This document shows positions 1-5,876 of a DNA stretch of 12,861 bases, piece after piece (within the stretch, counting starts at the first letter, position 1; each line of letters starts with the position of its first letter). Position numbers and translations under genes: made by a program. The DNA lies in NCBI GenBank assembly GCA_910586715.1, contig CAJUJG010000001.1:205516-218376 (forward strand). The letters run 5' to 3'. Under the pieces are notes generated by a model. That model was not told the DNA's origin. It saw only the letters and a program-made list of their open reading frames with translations, and did not search any database. Source of the DNA: an uncultured Lachnospiraceae bacterium. Its GTDB lineage: Bacteria > Bacillota > Clostridia > Lachnospirales > Lachnospiraceae.

Positions 1-1
1 T

Positions 2-109
2 CCGGCAACAGCCGTGCCGACACCGCAGCCACAGGATCCGGCAACAGCCGTGCCGACACCGCAGCCACAGGATCCGGCAACAGCCGTGCCGGTACCAACA
101 CCGCAGGAT
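2..109 (+). repeat. 36-bp tandem repeat, three copies
   Basis: Copies lie at 2-37, 38-73 and 74-109. The first two are identical at the nucleotide level. The third differs only in its centre, where the PTPQP segment is rearranged to PVPTP. Identity at silent positions points to recent duplication by slippage or recombination. The array may extend to the left beyond the window. Confidence 0.9.
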
Positions 110-127
110 CCGACAGCAGGACAGTAA
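2..127 (+). CDS. C-terminal tail of an unidentified Pro/Gln-rich protein (5' end outside window)
   Basis: The frame is open from the first full codon of the window to a TAA at 125-127, giving 41 residues. The tail is built from a 12-residue unit, PATAVPTPQPQD, present twice exactly and once as PATAVPVPTPQD, and it ends PTAGQ. Proline-rich repeats of this kind are common as extended tails or linkers on secreted and cell-wall-associated Gram-positive proteins such as penicillin-binding proteins and surface proteins. The catalytic or anchoring part lies outside the window, so no function is assigned. The next gene starts 37 bp downstream with its own ribosome binding site, so co-transcription is possible. 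The reading frame is well supported because the repeat is an exact multiple of three and the other two frames do not give a sensible repeat protein. Confidence 0.75.
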   Translation, partial: PATAVPTPQPQDPATAVPTPQPQDPATAVPVPTPQDPTAGQ

Positions 128-164
128 ACAGGTAATAAACATAAGAAAAAGGAGATACAGAAAC

Positions 165-929
165 ATGACAGAAGAACAGTTATTGGAGAATATCATTCAT
201 GCAGTGCGCGCGTGCGGAACAATTATTTTAAATGCCGACAGAACAAAATCCGGCATTGACGAAAAGGCAGGACATGCGAACTTCGTCACCGCGTATGACA
301 AAAAAGTGCAGTCCGAGCTGCAAAAGAGACTGTTGGAGATTTTGCCGGAGGCAGTGTTTGTCGGTGAGGAGGAGGACGTACACGCGTCCGTAAAAGACGG
401 TTATGCGTTTATCGTGGATCCCATTGACGGAACGACCAACTTTATCAAAGACTATCACGCAAGCGCAATATCGGTAGGACTGATTAAAGACGCGAAACGG
501 TATATGGGCGTTGTATACAATCCTTATCTTGACGAGGTCTATACGGCGGTGAAGGGAAAAGGCGCGTTTTTAAACGGCAGCCCCATTCAGGTATCAAGAC
601 AGCCGCTTGAGAACGGGATCGTTATTTTTGGAACGGCTACTTACTATGAGGAATATGCAAAAGCGACGTTTGACATGGCATATGATTATTATTGCAAGGC
701 GCTTGACGTGCGGCGCAGCGGGTCGTCGGCGCTTGATTTATGCAACGTTGCGGCAGGACGGGCGGAGCTGTTCTTTGAGCTGCGGCTTTGCCCGTGGGAT
801 TATGCGGCTGGTTCTCTGATTGTGGAAGAGGCGGGCGGCGTGGTTACGACGATTGACGGCGGCGAACTCCCGCTGAATGAAGGCTGCGGTGTGCTGGCAA
901 CGAATGCGGTATGCAGAAAGAACGATTGA
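165..929 (+). CDS. inositol monophosphatase family protein
   Basis: This is a 254-residue cytoplasmic Mg2+-dependent phosphomonoesterase of the IMPase/FBPase superfamily. The metal-binding signatures are all present: GEEE at residues 67-70, DPIDGTTNF at 85-93 (motif A, with the two catalytic Asp), and WDYAAG at 211-216 (motif B, followed by the conserved EEAGG). The RRSGSSALDLCNVAAGR segment (183-199) is also typical. The length matches the family (about 250-270). The ATG at 165 is preceded by AAGGAG at 149-154. Family members dephosphorylate inositol-1-phosphate, but paralogues act on histidinol phosphate, PAP or fructose-1,6-bisphosphate, so the substrate cannot be fixed from sequence. No signal peptide or membrane segment is seen. 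A 199-bp gap without a clear terminator separates it from the next gene. Confidence 0.93.
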   Translation: MTEEQLLENIIHAVRACGTIILNADRTKSGIDEKAGHANFVTAYDKKVQSELQKRLLEILPEAVFVGEEEDVHASVKDGYAFIVDPIDGTTNFIKDYHASAISVGLIKDAKRYMGVVYNPYLDEVYTAVKGKGAFLNGSPIQVSRQPLENGIVIFGTATYYEEYAKATFDMAYDYYCKALDVRRSGSSALDLCNVAAGRAELFFELRLCPWDYAAGSLIVEEAGGVVTTIDGGELPLNEGCGVLATNAVCRKND

Positions 930-1120
930 TTTTAAAACGATGTAACTTTTGGGAATAATGTTTATTTAGCGCCACATGTAAGCACTCATACGGCAGGACG
1001 CCCCATTGACGCAAAATAAGAAATACAGATGTGGAATATAAAAATGGGAAACGCAGTACAAAGAATATTCATTTGAAATTCAGAGAAACACCCTAATCCT
1101 ATAAATCAGAACGGAGGAAT

Positions 1121-1132
1121 ATGAACAAATGA
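1121..1132 (+). other. three-codon leader ORF overlapping the DUF1349 start
   Basis: ATG AAC AAA TGA begins 3 nt after GGAGG (1113-1117), and its TGA overlaps the ATG of the DUF1349 gene (ATGA at 1129-1132). Neither ATG is at ideal spacing from the Shine-Dalgarno sequence (3 nt versus 11 nt). Initiation at the first ATG could feed the second by stop-start coupling, or it could be fortuitous. Confidence 0.3.
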
Positions 1133-1737
1133 TACATTTTAATATTCAGCAATTAGAATGGACAAGAGAGCCAGAAAGTTATGTTATTCACGATGGACGT
1201 ATTGAAATTGTCACGAAACCGCATACAGATTTGTGGCAAAGAACGTATTATCATTTCAGAAACGACAATGCTCCTGTTTTGCAAATGGAAACAGACGAAA
1301 AATATTTCTCTTTCATTGTGAAAACAGATTTTTCGGAAAGTCACCATAGGTTCGACCAGTGCGGGATTGTAATGTATTTGGATAGCGACAACTGGTTAAA
1401 GGCTTCCGTGGAGTATGAAAACGATACTTTTCAAAATCATGGAAGCGTAGTTACTAATCATGGTTATTCTGATTGGGCAACTACGGCAATTCCGACAGAT
1501 GTTAAAACAATGTGGTATCGGCTAAGCCGCAGAGAGGACGATTACTGTATTGAATGTTCGCAGGACGGTAACAATTTTAGGCAAATACGTGTCTGCCATA
1601 TGTTAGAGGGAGCAGATGTTATAAAGTTTGGTATTTATGCCTGCAGCCCAGAGGAATCGTCATTCAAAGCAGTGTTTACGGACATGGATATTACGGAATG
1701 TGCGTGGAAAGCACATGACGGGCAAGCGCCCGATTAA
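1129..1737 (+). CDS. DUF1349 domain protein (concanavalin-like beta-sandwich)
   Basis: This 202-residue soluble protein resembles the DUF1349 family in its whole-length pattern: a W.EPESY N-terminus, TDLWQRTYYHF at 34-44, the DQCGIVMYLDSDNWLKASVEY core, the SVVTNHGYSDWATT strand pair, MWYRLSRR and C-terminal FGIYACSPEESSFKAVFTDMDI. The family is named after a yeast regulator of enolase and has a concanavalin-like fold. Its bacterial role is not established, and carbohydrate binding is only a guess supported by the GH30 gene downstream. Base composition is visibly more AT-rich than in the flanking IMPase and GH30 genes. There is no ATG, GTG or TTG in frame between the stop at 1102 and the ATG at 1129. 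That ATG sits 11 nt after GGAGG (1113-1117), and a three-codon mini-ORF (ATG at 1121) overlaps it. Confidence 0.85.
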   Translation: MIHFNIQQLEWTREPESYVIHDGRIEIVTKPHTDLWQRTYYHFRNDNAPVLQMETDEKYFSFIVKTDFSESHHRFDQCGIVMYLDSDNWLKASVEYENDTFQNHGSVVTNHGYSDWATTAIPTDVKTMWYRLSRREDDYCIECSQDGNNFRQIRVCHMLEGADVIKFGIYACSPEESSFKAVFTDMDITECAWKAHDGQAPD

Positions 1738-1785
1738 AGATAACTTAAATAAAAAAACTAAACAGCTGTCTTTGATAAATATTAA

Positions 1786-1893
1786 GCAGCGCTACAGAAC
1801 CTATCGGACAGTATTGGCATCGTGCAGAAGAATATCATGGAAATGGGAACCTATATCAGTATCAAAGAGGAAATTAAGAAAATACTGACGTAG
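1786..1893 (+). pseudogene. possible C-terminal gene remnant
   Basis: Between DUF1349 and GH30 there is a 35-codon open stretch reading AALQNLSDSIGIVQKNIMEM followed by GTYISIKEEIKKILT and a TAG. It has the composition of an amphipathic helical C-terminus rather than random intergenic sequence. It has no start codon at its 5' end (it begins directly after a TAA at 1783-1785), so it cannot be a full gene. The family is not recognised. It may be the tail of a deleted neighbour of the GH30 gene. The rest of 1738-1978 shows no terminator or clear promoter. Confidence 0.25.
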
Positions 1894-1978
1894 AAGACCC
1901 CGGTGGGTTCAACCGCGATGCCAGGCTTTGGCTTAATTATGCGCCGATGAAAATAATACGGAGGTTGGAAATTGTCAT

Positions 1979-3325
1979 ATGGAGAGAACGAAATTAAAGT
2001 ATATCAGTACATGGTATGAAAACATGGGACGGTGCAGGGAGGAAAAAGAGGCGGCGTTTCTTCCTGACAAGGGCGAAGAGAATTATCTGCTCAATTTATA
2101 TCCCGATGTGACGTATCAGACCTTTGAAGGGTTTGGCGGGGCGCTTACGGAATCGGCGGGGTATATTTATGGTCTGATGAACCCGGAGCAGAAGGAGGAA
2201 CTGCTGCGGGCGTATTTTGACGGGAATGAAATGGGGTACCGCTTGGTGCGCATTCCGATTGACAGCTGTGATTTTTCCCTCGGGCATTATGAGGCGGTGG
2301 AACATGCGCAGGATAAGACGTTTGCGCAGTTTCAGATGGAGAGGGTGGAGAAGCACATTTTTCCGCTGCTGGACGATGCGCAGAGGGTGTATGGCGGCAG
2401 GTTGGAGATTATGCTGACGCCGTGGAGCCCGCCGGCTTATATGAAGACGAACGGGGACAGGAATTATGGCGGAGAATTGAAGCAGGAATACAAAAAGGTG
2501 TGGGCGGATTATATTTGCCGCTATATCAAGGAATATCGAAAGCGTGGGTATTTGGTGAGGCGCATCAGCCTGCAGAATGAGCCGAAAGCGGTTCAGACGT
2601 GGGATTCATGTGTGTATACGGCGCAGCAGGAAAAGGAATTTTTACGGGACTATCTGTGGTCTGCATTGCAGGAGAATGATTTATCGGATATTGAGGTCTT
2701 TATTTGGGATCACAATAAGGAGCGTGCGTATGAGCGTGCCTGTGAAATAATTGACGATACAACGGCGCATATGGTTGCGGGAATTGCCTTTCACTGGTAC
2801 AGCGGGGACCATTTTGAGGCACTGCAGATGATTCGGGAGCGTTTCCCGGATAAGAAGCTGATTTTGTCGGAGGCATGCATTGAGTACAGTAAGTTTGCGT
2901 CCGATGATTATTTGAAAAATGCGCAGAAGTATGCACATGATATGATTGGGAATATGAACCACGGCATGAATGCGTTTTATGACTGGAACGTTGTGTTGGA
3001 TGAAACAGGCGGACCGAATCATGTGGGGAATTTCTGCGACGCGCCGTTTTTGTATGACACAAAAAAGAACGAATTGATTCGCAGAAACACGGCGGACTAT
3101 GTGTGGCATTTTACGCATTTTATCAAAACAGGGGCAGTTCGGATTGGCATGAGCAGGTATTCGGACGAACTGGAGGCGACGGCGTTTCGGAATCCGGACG
3201 GTCAGATTGCCTTGGTACTGTTGAATCGGAGTGCGCATGATATCAAAATTTATGTGCGTTTGGAGGATAAAATGGCAGAAGTGCCCGTGAAAGGAAACTC
3301 GATTGGCACGGTGGTTGTGTATTGA
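1979..3325 (+). CDS. glycoside hydrolase family 30 beta-glycosidase
   Basis: This is a 448-residue retaining glycosidase of the GH30 clan (glucosylceramidase-like). It has FEGFGGALTESA at residues 49-60, RIPIDSCDFS at 91-100, TPWSPPAYMK at 147-156, the acid/base Glu201 in LQNEP, FHWYSGDHF at 271-279 and the nucleophile Glu298 in LSEAC. The TIM barrel is followed by the short beta domain expected for the family (from about residue 385, ending in VPVKGNSIGTVVV). There is no signal peptide, so it should act in the cytoplasm on imported oligosaccharides or glycosides. Family activities include beta-glucosidase, beta-xylosidase, beta-fucosidase and beta-1,6-glucanase, so the exact substrate is open. 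The ATG at 1979 lies 14 nt after GGAGG (1960-1964), a long spacing, but no in-frame start codon is closer. It converges with the riboflavin transporter gene. Confidence 0.93.
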   Translation: MERTKLKYISTWYENMGRCREEKEAAFLPDKGEENYLLNLYPDVTYQTFEGFGGALTESAGYIYGLMNPEQKEELLRAYFDGNEMGYRLVRIPIDSCDFSLGHYEAVEHAQDKTFAQFQMERVEKHIFPLLDDAQRVYGGRLEIMLTPWSPPAYMKTNGDRNYGGELKQEYKKVWADYICRYIKEYRKRGYLVRRISLQNEPKAVQTWDSCVYTAQQEKEFLRDYLWSALQENDLSDIEVFIWDHNKERAYERACEIIDDTTAHMVAGIAFHWYSGDHFEALQMIRERFPDKKLILSEACIEYSKFASDDYLKNAQKYAHDMIGNMNHGMNAFYDWNVVLDETGGPNHVGNFCDAPFLYDTKKNELIRRNTADYVWHFTHFIKTGAVRIGMSRYSDELEATAFRNPDGQIALVLLNRSAHDIKIYVRLEDKMAEVPVKGNSIGTVVVY

Positions 3326-3336
3326 TTTGCAGCAGG

Positions 3337-3382
3337 ACTGCGTTGCGCAGAGGCTCTTGAAGGAATCTCTGCACAACGCAGT
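3337..3382. terminator. hairpin between convergent GH30 and RibU-like genes
   Basis: Arms 3337-3352 and 3367-3382 form a 16-bp stem with one mismatch around a 14-nt loop. It starts 12 nt after the GH30 stop and ends 8 nt before the stop of the minus-strand transporter gene. There is no strong T-run on either side (TTCTTGGTGTT on plus), so it may act as a bidirectional terminator or mRNA 3'-end protector rather than a textbook intrinsic terminator. Confidence 0.7.
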
Positions 3383-3390
3383 TCTTGGTG

Positions 3391-4035
3391 TTAGATGTTA
3401 TAAGAAAGAATCAGTAACACGCATGTTATGATGATGAATAAAGCCGTTAGCAACATGCCGGCATGTATCTGCATTTTATTTGCCTGCTGCTTTGAATCAA
3501 TTAAATTGGAACGGCGCAGCGCGGTAACGACAGGCTTATACAACAGCATTGTAATCGCCGCATTCAAACCTCCTTTTATCACATTAAACGGCAAAAACGC
3601 CGAGAGCAGCAATTCCATAATCATTTCCCTTGGATAATTCATGTAAACCGGCGCAATCAGATAGTTCCAAATCATCATGACGACGACCTGACATCCCCAA
3701 CCGCAGCAGAGTCCGAGCATTGCGCCGGACAGCGTATGTTTCTTTTTGTAGAGAAGCGCGGCAGGGCATGAAAAGGCACAGCTTGATATAATATTCATCA
3801 TGCAGCCCCAAATTCCCGTTGCGCTCGTCGTGAATAGCTGTACTACGGAAACGACCACGGTAATGGCAATGGAAGCCAGCGGTCCGAACAGGAATCCGCC
3901 GATGACGATAATAACGTCTTTGGGATCATACTTTAGAAAAAGTACGAGCGGAATGCGTCCGACCACCGCCGCGACATAAGCAAATGCGCAAAGCATACCG
4001 ATTGTTGTGAGTTTCTTTGTTTTTCTGATATTCAT
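3391..4035 (-). CDS. ribU: ECF transporter riboflavin S component (RibU-like)
   Basis: This 214-residue, very hydrophobic protein is the substrate-binding membrane subunit of an energy-coupling factor vitamin transporter. It would partner with a shared EcfA/EcfA'/EcfT module encoded elsewhere. Features fitting RibU are the LKYDPKDV segment after the first helix (34-41), FLFGP at 48-52, and FLPFNVIKGGLNAA at 147-160 followed by LLYKP. Hydrophobic stretches are at about 11-27, 40-52, 53-68, 78-96, 103-131, 141-170 and 192-211. The last is an extra C-terminal helix beyond the six usual in RibU. The assignment is strongly backed by the FMN riboswitch in its leader. The ATG at 4035 follows AGGAGG (4043-4048) at 7-nt spacing. 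It should be switched off when FMN is plentiful. Confidence 0.9.
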   Translation of the reverse strand: MNIRKTKKLTTIGMLCAFAYVAAVVGRIPLVLFLKYDPKDVIIVIGGFLFGPLASIAITVVVSVVQLFTTSATGIWGCMMNIISSCAFSCPAALLYKKKHTLSGAMLGLCCGWGCQVVVMMIWNYLIAPVYMNYPREMIMELLLSAFLPFNVIKGGLNAAITMLLYKPVVTALRRSNLIDSKQQANKMQIHAGMLLTALFIIITCVLLILSYNI

Positions 4036-4056
4036 TGAAATACCTCCTAAAAAAAA

Positions 4057-4094
4057 TTAACACTTGAAAGACGGCATTGCCTTTCAGGTGTTAA
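4057..4094 (-). terminator. leader hairpin with T8 directly before the ribU ribosome binding site
   Basis: Arms 4081-4094 and 4057-4070 form a 14-position stem with a single C.A mismatch on the minus-strand transcript. It has a 10-nt loop and is followed at once by eight T (minus strand, 4056-4049) and then AGGAGG. The structure has the form of an intrinsic terminator and is the last element before the start codon, so it may be the riboswitch expression platform. If it forms it would end transcription just before translation can start. Confidence 0.65.
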
Positions 4095-4140
4095 AGTTTA
4101 ATAAGGTGTATCGAAAAATGCCAACAGAGCTGTAAGATAA

Positions 4141-4180
4141 AAAAAGAGTGCAAAAACAATTGTCAGATACCCTCTGACAA
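4141..4180 (-). terminator. first leader terminator downstream of the FMN aptamer
   Basis: Perfect 8-bp stem TTGTCAGA / TCTGACAA (4173-4180 and 4160-4167 on plus coordinates) with a 5-nt loop. On the minus strand it is followed by TTGTTTTTG and, a few bases later, seven more T. It begins about 10 nt after the riboswitch P1 helix. It is flanked by a long-range complementary pair, 4182-4194 with 4103-4115 (13 positions, one G.U), whose riboswitch-side arm overlaps the P1 3' strand. Confidence 0.65.
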
Positions 4181-4190
4181 ATTCAATACA

Positions 4191-4300
4191 CCTTCTTTAA
4201 TCCGGACTATACCGTCGGTTTTGGAATTTCACCAAACCCCGCGCTTTCGCGCCCGCGGACTGTAACCGCCGATCGGGAATTTCACCCTGCCCTGAAGACA
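4191..4300 (-). promoter_or_regulatory. FMN riboswitch (RFN element)
   Basis: The minus strand reads the conserved RFN sequence blocks in order: TCTTCAGGGCAGGGTGAAAT, TCCCGATCGGCGGT, AGTCCGCGGGCGCGAAAGCG, TGGTGAAATTCC and CCGACGGTATAGTCCGGAT, closing with AAAGAAGG, which pairs with the opening TCTTC to form P1. All the usual helices can be drawn, including the P5 hairpin with its CGAAAG loop region. The element binds FMN and normally represses riboflavin synthesis or uptake. Here it precedes a RibU-like gene. Confidence 0.97.
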
Positions 4301-4325
4301 TGACTGCTATTCAATTGTTTCAAAA

Positions 4326-4355
4326 ATTATAACATGTGAGAAAGAGGGAAGTCAA
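4326..4355 (-). promoter_or_regulatory. promoter of the FMN-riboswitch/ribU transcript
   Basis: TTGACT (-35, 4350-4355) and a perfect TATAAT (-10, 4326-4331) are separated by 18 bp on the minus strand. The start point would fall at about 4319, some 20 nt before the riboswitch. The promoter lies within the last codons of the upstream gene, and the -10 contains that gene's TAA stop. Confidence 0.75.
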
Positions 4356-4674
4356 TACCCGGCTTGCCGATTTTAACTTCCCTGATTTTAACTTCCTTGG
4401 GAATTAAGGAATGATTCACATTCCAAACTTGTGCCAAAATGTCCTTGAGCACCAAAAACGCATTCTCCTCGTTGTATCTGTATTCCGTCTTTAAGGAGTC
4501 AAGCAGCTTCTGCAATTTTGCAGCGTATCTGTCAATCTGGACTTCTTTTTGGTAGGTTGACAAAATGGGATATTTTTTACTCCACAATTTTGTCCAGTCA
4601 ATTTCTTTTTGTTTTTCCTCGCTCACCGATTCAATCACGTGCTCAATTTCTTTCAAATCGACATCAAAGTCCAC
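4327..4674 (-). CDS. small hypothetical protein with anomalous start
   Basis: I do not recognise this family. From the first in-frame start codon (GTG at 4674) it has 115 residues: charged, helical and soluble, with a Trp-rich patch (IDWTKLWSKKYP at 25-36), a coiled-coil-like middle (about 40-66) and a C-terminus ending GIDFPLSHML. The frame stays open upstream of the GTG and reads NKDEFRKQLIESVDFDV, which looks like genuine coding sequence, but no ATG, GTG or TTG occurs in it before a stop at 4783. An excellent AAAGGAGG (4711-4719) lies 7 nt before an ATG at 4703, and that ATG is in another frame and stops after 16 codons. The start codon may have been lost or a frameshift may have occurred, so the gene may be inactive or started unusually. 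Confidence 0.6.
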   Translation of the reverse strand: MDFDVDLKEIEHVIESVSEEKQKEIDWTKLWSKKYPILSTYQKEVQIDRYAAKLQKLLDSLKTEYRYNEENAFLVLKDILAQVWNVNHSLIPKEVKIREVKIGKPGIDFPLSHML

Positions 4675-4734
4675 CGATTCAATAAGCTGTTTCCTAAACT
4701 CATCTTTGTTTCCTCCTTTGTGTGAAGATGTGAC

Positions 4735-5020
4735 AAGTATATAGGATAAAACGGCAAAAATCCACCGCTTAAAACATCCAGTTTAGCCCGTATTTTACAT
4801 TAAATGTCCACGCCGGCGGAGTTCCCGTTTGCAGGAAAGTCCTGATTTCCAATACACAAGTTTTTATATAAGCTTGGCACAAAATATCCCAAAGCCGAGG
4901 CGGACTGACCCTTGCAAAAACATGAAAAGCCCTTAAAACCGCGTTTTTCTAATATCAGGCATGCATACGTTTGCAACTAGAAACAGCAAAGCAAGACACA
5001 GCGGGAAGGATTCGGTAAAG
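4735..5020. other. gene-free stretch with a decayed or repeated sequence
   Basis: No gene can be supported here. The plus strand has an open run from 4787 to a TAA at 4934-4936 (49 codons, no start) that continues, across a TAG at 4784, the reading AKIHRLKHPV from 4754. That start is shared with the M24 gene region at 5879. The stretch is therefore either the fossil of a coding sequence or a copy of an interspersed element. No inverted terminal repeats or target-site duplications were identified. 4937-5020 holds nothing recognisable. Confidence 0.4.
4753..4796 (+). repeat. 44-bp diverged repeat, copy 1
   Basis: This matches 5879-5922 over 44 positions with five mismatches. The first 23 bases are identical and include AAAAATCCACCGCTTAAAAC. 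It lies upstream of the minus-strand hypothetical gene in otherwise non-coding DNA. In the plus frame it reads AKIHRLKHPV, a TAG, then PVF. Confidence 0.75.
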
Positions 5021-5023
5021 CTA

Positions 5024-5051
5024 TTGCATTTTGATTTTAATATCATATAAT
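5024..5051 (+). promoter_or_regulatory. promoter of the RibD_C-domain gene
   Basis: TTGCAT (5024-5029) and a perfect TATAAT (5046-5051) with a 16-bp spacer. Transcription would start near 5058, about 47 nt before the ATG. Confidence 0.55.
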
Positions 5052-5104
5052 AGAGTATGAACCGGTAATTTATAATTGGATAAATATAATTTGGGAGTGA
5101 TAAA

Positions 5105-5785
5105 ATGGACAGACCTGTTACAACATTGTATATGCTGATGTCAGTTGACGGAAAAATAAGCACTGGCGCAACGGATGATTTAGATGTAGACAAAGACTTT
5201 CCTCAAATTCCAGGGGTTAGCGAAGGCTTACACCAGTATTATGAAATAGAGCAGACAACAGATTTATGGACGCTCAATTCTGGTCGGGTTCAAGCCAAAA
5301 TCGGTGTTAATACAAAGAAAATGCCAAACAGAACGCCCGTATCTTTTGTAATAATAGATAACAGGCATTTGAATGAAAATGGTATTCGGTATTTTTGCGC
5401 TTTATCAAAAAAGTTTGTGCTAATTACGTCAAATGCAAAACACCCGGCATTTAACATTCAGGAAGGTAATTTTCATATTATATATCAAAAAGAATTATCG
5501 TTAAAAGATGCACTTATAAAGCTCAAATCAGAATATGGTTGTGAGAGAATAACGATACAAACGGGTGGGACACTAAATGGCTTATTTCTTCGTGAAAAAC
5601 TATTCGATTATGTTGATGTTGTTGTTGCTCCGGTTTTAATTGGCGGCAAAGATACATCTACTTTAATTGATGGGAAATCCTTGCTTACACAAAAAGAATT
5701 GTCAAGTTTAGGTGTTCTGAAACTGCAAGAATGTGAGGTTTTGGAGAACTCATATTTACGATTGCGTTATGAGGTAATTCACTGA
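5105..5785 (+). CDS. RibD C-terminal-domain (dihydrofolate reductase-fold) reductase
   Basis: This 226-residue cytoplasmic protein consists only of the RibD_C/DHFR-like fold. In riboflavin synthesis that fold reduces 5-amino-6-(5-phosphoribosylamino)uracil with NADPH. Visible signatures are MSVDGKIST at residues 12-20, VIIDNRHL at 82-89, the dinucleotide-binding QTGGTLNGLFL at 152-162 and APVLIGGKDTSTLI at 175-188. The deaminase half of bifunctional RibD is absent. Stand-alone members are widespread and often have no proven role in riboflavin synthesis, so a biosynthetic function is not asserted despite the riboswitch-controlled riboflavin transporter 1 kb away on the other strand. The ATG at 5105 has GGGAG 7-8 nt upstream. 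The gene is clearly AT-richer than the genes downstream of it. Confidence 0.85.
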   Translation: MDRPVTTLYMLMSVDGKISTGATDDLDVDKDFPQIPGVSEGLHQYYEIEQTTDLWTLNSGRVQAKIGVNTKKMPNRTPVSFVIIDNRHLNENGIRYFCALSKKFVLITSNAKHPAFNIQEGNFHIIYQKELSLKDALIKLKSEYGCERITIQTGGTLNGLFLREKLFDYVDVVVAPVLIGGKDTSTLIDGKSLLTQKELSSLGVLKLQECEVLENSYLRLRYEVIH

Positions 5786-5876
5786 TAAATTGGAATTGCG
5801 AAATTTTTTTGCTCATTTCTTTTCGCAGGGCTGTCGTCCTTGTCAGTGTGAATATAAAATATGTACAAAGAATTAT

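Noticed and set aside
1895..1935. GGTGGGTTCAACCGC, resembling a tRNA T-arm
   Set aside because: The flanking bases do not form the required 5-bp T-stem, and no anticodon arm or acceptor stem can be drawn around it.
2681..3376. Long minus-strand ORFs of 231 and 120 codons opposite the GH30 gene
   Set aside because: They lie wholly or almost wholly antisense to a well-supported GH30 gene, have Cys/His-rich nonsense composition and lack ribosome binding sites.
4953..5020. Possible attachment site or integron-like recombination site between gene clusters
   Set aside because: No inverted core-site repeats, integrase gene or repeated flank was found; only unstructured AT-rich sequence.
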